Of a stretch of DNA of 10,207 nt, positions 8,357 through 10,207 are shown in pieces (the first letter of the stretch is position 1; every line of letters starts with the position of its first letter). Source of the DNA: Cephalothrix spiralis (taxonomy: Eukaryota > Nemertea > Palaeonemertea > Archinemertea > Cephalotrichidae); NCBI GenBank assembly GCA_032353305.1, contig JAUCNG010415578.1, positions 1-10,207 on the forward strand, written 5' to 3'. The notes under the pieces are model-generated. The model had not been told where the DNA came from, made no database searches, and was given only the letters and a program-made list of their open reading frames with translations. Both the position numbers and the translations under genes were made by a program.

Positions 8357-8539
8357 ACCCTTAGGCCTATAGATCTACCCCGCACTCTAAATCTATTTTC
8401 TATATACCGATTAGCAGTGGGATTTCTACCCCGAAGAGAGGGACACTAGTGTCCCACTCCATGTATTTAACCTGACCGAGCCATCCAAGAATCTATGCGC
8501 TGAAGAACTTGCTTAAGGTTCAACCCGATGGAAAGTGGT

Positions 8540-8612
8540 GTCGAGCCGGGTCTAGAAACCGGGACAACCGGATCCAAAGACCGACGTTCTACCACTTAAC
8601 CACCGCGCCACC
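8540..8612 (-). pseudogene. tRNA-Gln(TTG)-like sequence, likely SINE head
   Basis: On the - strand the sequence has a perfect pol III A box TGGTTAAGTGG (8592-8602) and, 31 bases on, a B-box-like GGTTTCTAGACC with one inserted T and one mismatch against GGTTCGANNCC. Placing T8 at the start of the A box gives a D stem with three of four pairs, an anticodon stem with four of five pairs (one wobble), and the loop CTTTGGA, hence anticodon TTG (glutamine). The acceptor stem does not pair in this register and the T arm is damaged, so it is not a working tRNA. Known: such heads are typical of tRNA-derived SINEs. It could still drive pol III transcription leftward. Confidence 0.6.
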
Positions 8613-8955
8613 AAATTAAATGACGGTCATTTTAGAGACGCCCGCTATAAACGGTTACTCTATTTGCCTAATGTTGGGACTTCAAACTAGGCTAGGGTAA
8701 TGAAAGGAAAATGCAATGAGTCTTAACTATATCTAACCCATTGTGTTCTAATCTCAAACTGATAAGTTTCTGATTTTATTCATTTACAACATTCTTTATA
8801 TCTTCCGAGAAATACAAAAATGCCCTTTCGCTTGAAGAATTGTGATCGATGTTCAAACTTCGGATTAATTTCAATGACTACCACCAGGGAAAAATTTCAT
8901 TTTTCGTGATATTCAAAACACCCGTTATTTTATGATAAACTATTTACTATTTTAG

Positions 8956-9177
8956 GTACAGATATTGAGCACTTCCAATTCATTCGGCAGAGCAATTTAC
9001 CTTCAGTACAACAAAATGGGAAGTGCATCAAAATTTGGAAGTGCAATTGATATTGCATGGGGATTAAAAGAGCAAGACAGATCAGCATGTTACAAGACTG
9101 ATTTTGACTGCAAAGGACACACTCACTTTGATGAGAAATTTGACATCAATCATCCTGAAGTTCAGACATATTTACTG
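8956..9177 (+). CDS. disp: Exon 3: start of second extracellular loop of Dispatched-like protein
   Basis: This exon encodes residues 571-644, exactly 74 codons, phase 0 at both ends. The acceptor is CTATTTTAG/GTACAG at 8955 and the donor CTG/GTAAAA at 9178. Intron read-through stops after three codons. It begins VQILSTSNSFGRAIYL, which continues from TM7 and KPVNEQ. Patched/Dispatched proteins have a similar VQLF-type strand with HPF-like residues just after TM7, which supports a direct 2-to-3 junction with no missing exon. Two cysteines (SACYKTDFDC) could form a loop disulfide. The rest (FDINHPEVQTYLL) is predicted extracellular. I see no other motif. Confidence 0.82.
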
Positions 9178-9896
9178 GTAAAAATTTAAAAGCATTATTT
9201 ATACCTGCATTAACAACAATAAATACACCAACTCTTAAATACCCGCTTTATTTTGCAGAAAATTAGATACGTTAGGTCTATGGTAAAAACGGGTTTGATT
9301 TCGAAATGATAAATTGGTAATGAAGTCATTTCTGGTTTCATTTCCCCCACCCTAAATCCAATACTAAATCGAGAGAATACTATCAATCACTCTAAAAATT
9401 AATCTGGAATATTTTCAGTGCATTTAGATTTTTAGTAATTTTCTTGTGAATAGCAATTTGAATAAGAAATTTGAAAATATTAAAATGTCATAAAAAATTA
9501 ACAAACATTTATTTTTGCTGAGACAGATTTATAATTGGATTTACCTCCTACTGGGAAGTTGAACTTGTTGGTCCTTTAGGGAAATTGATGTAGCTCAGTT
9601 GTTCTTAAATATATTTTCACCAAATTTATATCATTTCATATTATCTCCAGTTATCATTGTCATCTGGCTATTTTCCATAATATTGGGACACCATGTATAA
9701 TACGGCACACCAAGCACAGGAGTATTGTATTGACTTTATTTGATCAAAGTTTTGAAATGTCGCAAGAGATATACAAATTTTATACTATACCTAAAACTTA
9801 AATCCAAGATGTAATGAATTGATGGTCTTTTTTGTAATTTTTGGTAACAGGAACTTCAATTGGACTCGACCTATGGATTTTCTATTTTCTTTTCAG
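9178..9896 (+). other. disp: Intron 3 of the Dispatched-like gene (719 bp)
   Basis: The donor is GTAAAAATT and the acceptor TTCTTTTCAG, phase 0. It is AT-rich and has no additional frame I can support as an exon. No repeat or mobile element was recognised. Confidence 0.7.
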
Positions 9897-9998
9897 GATT
9901 TGAACACTCGGCTTTCAGCTAATGAAGAAAAATATATACAAGATTTAAATATCTCAAAAATTATTGCACCAATTGATATATTGCAACTTTATTTACAG
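9897..9998 (+). CDS. disp: Exon 4: continued second extracellular loop of Dispatched-like protein
   Basis: This exon encodes residues 645-678, 34 codons, phase 0 at both ends. The acceptor has the best pyrimidine tract in the window (TTTTCTATTTTCTTTTCAG/GAT) and the donor is CAG/GTAAAA at 9999. The peptide begins DLNTRLSANEEKYIQDLN and ends IDILQLYLQ; it is soluble and probably helical. It carries no diagnostic motif, so the call rests on position, phase, strong splice signals and an open frame. The same frame also stays open upstream through the pyrimidine tract, but that part is taken as intron. The rest of the protein lies past the window edge. Confidence 0.7.
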
Positions 9999-10207
9999 GT
10001 AAAAAGTATATTAATATAAGATTATCTAACCATTAGTGTTTATTTCTGTAAAAAATTTCGACATTTTTCACGAATCCGAGAAATTTTTACAGAAATAAAA
10101 ACAAATGGTTTATATTAGGTAATGTTTATTATATTTTATTTGTCGCCTTTCTCGACCGTACTTTTTTCCCTGATTAATATGCAGATATTTTATTGCGCGT
10201 GTTGTTC
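9999..10207 (+). other. disp: Start of intron 4 (truncated by window end)
   Basis: The donor is CAG/GTAAAAAGTA. In-frame read-through stops after six codons (TAA). It contains the foldback at 10028-10110; the rest is AT-rich. Confidence 0.6.
10028..10110. mobile_element. Foldback (MITE-like hairpin, 83 bp)
   Basis: AACCATTAGTGTTTATTTCT... (10028-10060) pairs with the complement of 10077-10110, which reads AACCATTTGTTTTTATTTCT.... Both arms go on through GTAAAAA and TTTC. About nine tenths of the arm positions match, around a 16-base loop. No target duplication is certain. It lies only 30 bases past the exon 4 donor, so its hairpin in the pre-mRNA could affect splicing. Confidence 0.6.

Larger units (their letters stand above)
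8103..8667. mobile_element. Composite TIR element enclosing a tRNA-like sequence (565 bp)
   Basis: The left arm (8103-8154) and the complement of the right arm (8616-8667) share GCAAATAG, then CCG, TTT, TAGCGG, CGTCTC and TGACCGT-ATTTA in the same order, with only a few mismatches and single-base indels over about 52 bases. Inside are, in order, a second inverted repeat (8218-8356), a 16-bp perfect palindrome GGGACACTAGTGTCCC (8440-8455), and a tRNA-Gln-like region on the - strand (about 8540-8612) directly against the right arm. No transposase is present and no convincing target duplication is seen, so the exact ends are approximate. It reads as a non-autonomous DNA element that has captured, or was invaded by, a tRNA-derived SINE. 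Confidence 0.7.
7562..8955 (+). other. disp: Intron 2 of the Dispatched-like gene (1394 bp)
   Basis: The donor is GTACGTATAA and the acceptor CTATTTTAG, phase 0. A possible cryptic acceptor with a good pyrimidine tract lies at 7925 (ATCTCTGTCTAG), followed by a 60-codon frame (7928-8110). That frame does not fit phase 0 and has no family resemblance, so it is not called an exon. The second half holds the composite element at 8103-8667. The remainder (7586-7924, 8668-8940) is AT-rich and featureless. Confidence 0.75.
2432..9998 (+). other. disp: Dispatched-like gene, 3'-partial, four exons
   Basis: This gene model joins 2432-2621, 6042-7561, 8956-9177 and 9897-9998. Seen: exon 1 ends after one base of a codon (TTT G/GTAAAT) and exon 2 supplies the other two (TTTTTCAG/GT GCT), giving F-G-A-V across the join. 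Exons 2/3 and 3/4 join between whole codons. All introns are GT-AG (3420, 1394 and 719 bp), and reading into any of them meets a stop: after 20 codons for intron 1, and within 4 to 8 codons for the others. The model gives 678 residues without a stop, and the frame stays open at the last donor. Known: Dispatched/Patched proteins have 12 membrane segments in two repeats. Here only TM1-TM7 and part of loop 2 are present, so several hundred residues lie downstream. Inferred: a membrane exporter of lipidated or sterol-like cargo driven by an ion gradient. Further unseen 5' exons are possible. Confidence 0.85.

Noticed and set aside
8540-8612. Functional tRNA-Gln gene
   Set aside because: The A box and anticodon arm are good, but the acceptor stem fails in the standard register and the T arm has an inserted base; it lies inside a mobile element.
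1-10207. CRISPR array, bacterial operon or phage genes
   Set aside because: No regularly spaced direct repeats and no bacterial gene organisation; the coding sequence is intron-split and eukaryotic.

Overview
This is a piece of a eukaryotic nuclear genome, most likely from an invertebrate animal or a close relative; I cannot place it more exactly. Evidence: AT-rich DNA with one protein gene split by GT-AG introns, long non-coding stretches, several small non-autonomous DNA transposons with terminal inverted repeats (TIRs), and a tRNA-derived repeat. There are no bacterial-style operons, ribosome binding sites or dense coding.

The one supported gene is on the + strand and runs off the right edge. 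It is a Dispatched/Patched-family (RND permease) multi-pass membrane protein. Four exons are called: 2432-2621, 6042-7561, 8956-9177 and 9897-9998. The junction phases match (1, 0, 0) and each junction has GT/AG signals. The joined product so far is 678 residues: an acidic cytoplasmic N-terminus, TM1, a large extracellular loop with a dibasic RKKR/S site, a sterol-sensing domain (TM2-TM6) with GIGADD in TM4, TM7, and the start of the second extracellular loop. TM8-TM12 must lie beyond 10207. The GADD signature followed by FVFFDNWK favours Dispatched over Patched (GVDD) or NPC1 (GVDN). Dispatched proteins export lipid-modified Hedgehog in animals, but relatives occur in lineages without Hedgehog, so the cargo here is open.

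Layout: 1-2431 is non-coding and holds three TIR or palindromic elements (452-947 hAT-like, 1514-1638 foldback, 1979-2207 MITE). 2432-2621 is the first recognised exon. 2622-6041 is a 3.4 kb intron with a TA-flanked MITE near its 3' end. 6042-7561 is the main exon. Intron 2 (7562-8955) carries a 565 bp element with TIRs of about 52 bp that encloses a tRNA-Gln-like sequence and a second internal inverted repeat. Then come exon 3, a 0.7 kb intron, exon 4, and the start of intron 4 with another foldback.

The most unusual structure is the composite element at 8103-8667. It combines the TIR architecture of a DNA transposon with a pol III-type tRNA head placed next to one TIR. The most useful functional observation is the furin-like site in the first extracellular loop of the Dispatched-like protein.
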